Source: Lysobacterales bacterium
GTDB taxonomy: Bacteria; Pseudomonadota; Gammaproteobacteria; Xanthomonadales; Rhodanobacteraceae
Length of the DNA stretch: 9,049 nt
Direction of reading: 5' to 3'
Assembly (NCBI GenBank): GCA_013298265.1
Contig: JAAFHE010000110.1
Span: 1-9,049, forward strand
Shown here in pieces: positions 8,727 to 9,049 of this stretch (position 1 is its first letter; each line of letters begins with the position of its first letter). The notes under the pieces were generated by a model that had not been told where the DNA came from, searched no databases, and saw nothing but the letters and a program-made list of their open reading frames with translations. The position numbers and the translations under genes are program-made.

Positions 8727-9049
8727 CACAGGCCCAGCAGCATCTTGGCCGGGTTTTCCAGCTGGTTCTTGATGTCGACGAGGAACAGCACCGCGTCCTT
8801 GCCGTCGATGATGCGGTGATCGTAGGACAGCGCGACGTACATCATCGGCGCGGCAATGACCTGGCCGTTCTCGACGATGGCGCGGTCCTTGATCGCATGC
8901 ATGCCGAGGATCGCGCTCTGCGGCGGGTTGACGATCGGCGTGGAGAACAGCGAACCGAAAGTGCCGCCATTGGTGATGGTGAAGGTGCCGCCGGCCAGAT
9001 CGTCAAGCGTCAGCCCACCTTCGCGCGCTTTCTTGGCGTAGCTCGCGAT
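8726..9049 (-). CDS. sucB: Dihydrolipoyllysine-residue succinyltransferase (E2 of 2-oxoglutarate dehydrogenase), C-terminal part
   Basis: Only the last 107 codons are in the window; the gene continues beyond 9049. E2o transfers the succinyl group from the lipoyl arm to CoA and forms the 24-mer core of the complex. The visible part is the end of the catalytic domain: [19 protein letters not shown] (20-38 of the fragment), [16 protein letters not shown] (41-56) and the active-site motif DHRIIDG (77-83), with the catalytic His and Asp. It ends in [10 protein letters not shown]. The NGGTFGS and STPIVNPPQ wording is that of SucB rather than of the pyruvate E2 AceF. The stop TGA (8726-8728) shares its A with the start of the next gene. 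The lipoyl and E3-binding domains lie outside the window. Confidence 0.96.
   Translation of the reverse strand: MASYAKKAREGGLTLDDLAGGTFTITNGGTFGSLFSTPIVNPPQSAILGMHAIKDRAIVENGQVIAAPMMYVALSYDHRIIDGKDAVLFLVDIKNQLENPAKMLLGL

Overview
The window is GC-rich chromosomal core sequence from a proteobacterium. GyrA, PilH, AcuI/YhdH, class B DnaJ and the sucB/lpdA pair all read as gammaproteobacterial. The remembered wording of the Hsp20 and Lpd proteins is closest to the Xanthomonadales (Lysobacterales); this placement is an inference made without any search. No tRNA, rRNA, IS element, phage gene or CRISPR array is visible.

Layout. (1) Positions 1-196 are a non-coding leader with a strong hairpin. gyrA (197-2845, +) follows and ends at a 16-bp GNRA-loop bidirectional terminator shared with a convergent peroxiredoxin gene (2950-3432, -). 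(2) A 158-bp divergent spacer carries a good sigma-32-like heat-shock promoter reading into hsp20 (3591-4037, +). hsp20 is followed on the same strand by a CbpA-type DnaJ (4183-5043, +); together they form a small chaperone cluster. (3) A second bidirectional terminator separates it from a block read entirely on the minus strand. In transcription order this block is: the 3' end of sucB (8726-9049, running off the window), a small exported protein of unknown function (8337-8726), lpdA (6894-8321), a 263-bp hairpin-rich gap, acuI/yhdH (5632-6630), and pilH (5127-5492), which has its own sigma-70-like promoter.

How the genes work together. sucB (E2) and lpdA (E3) are the distal part of a 2-oxoglutarate dehydrogenase operon, and an exported small protein sits between them, its start codon overlapping the sucB stop (TGATG). 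hsp20 and cbpA supply a holdase and an Hsp70 co-chaperone. The peroxiredoxin, the MDR reductase and pilH look like single genes.

Most unusual item. Inside hsp20 there is a near-perfect 39-bp inverted repeat (arms 3766-3804 and 3817-3855, 38/39 paired, 12-nt loop). The right arm is the reverse complement of the stretch encoding the conserved DVPGVDPSAIEI motif, and it sits where the family normally has beta-strand 4 and the following loop. The reading frame stays open and total length stays normal. This looks like an in-frame template-switch (fold-back copying) event that rewrote part of the alpha-crystallin domain and put a very strong hairpin into the mRNA.
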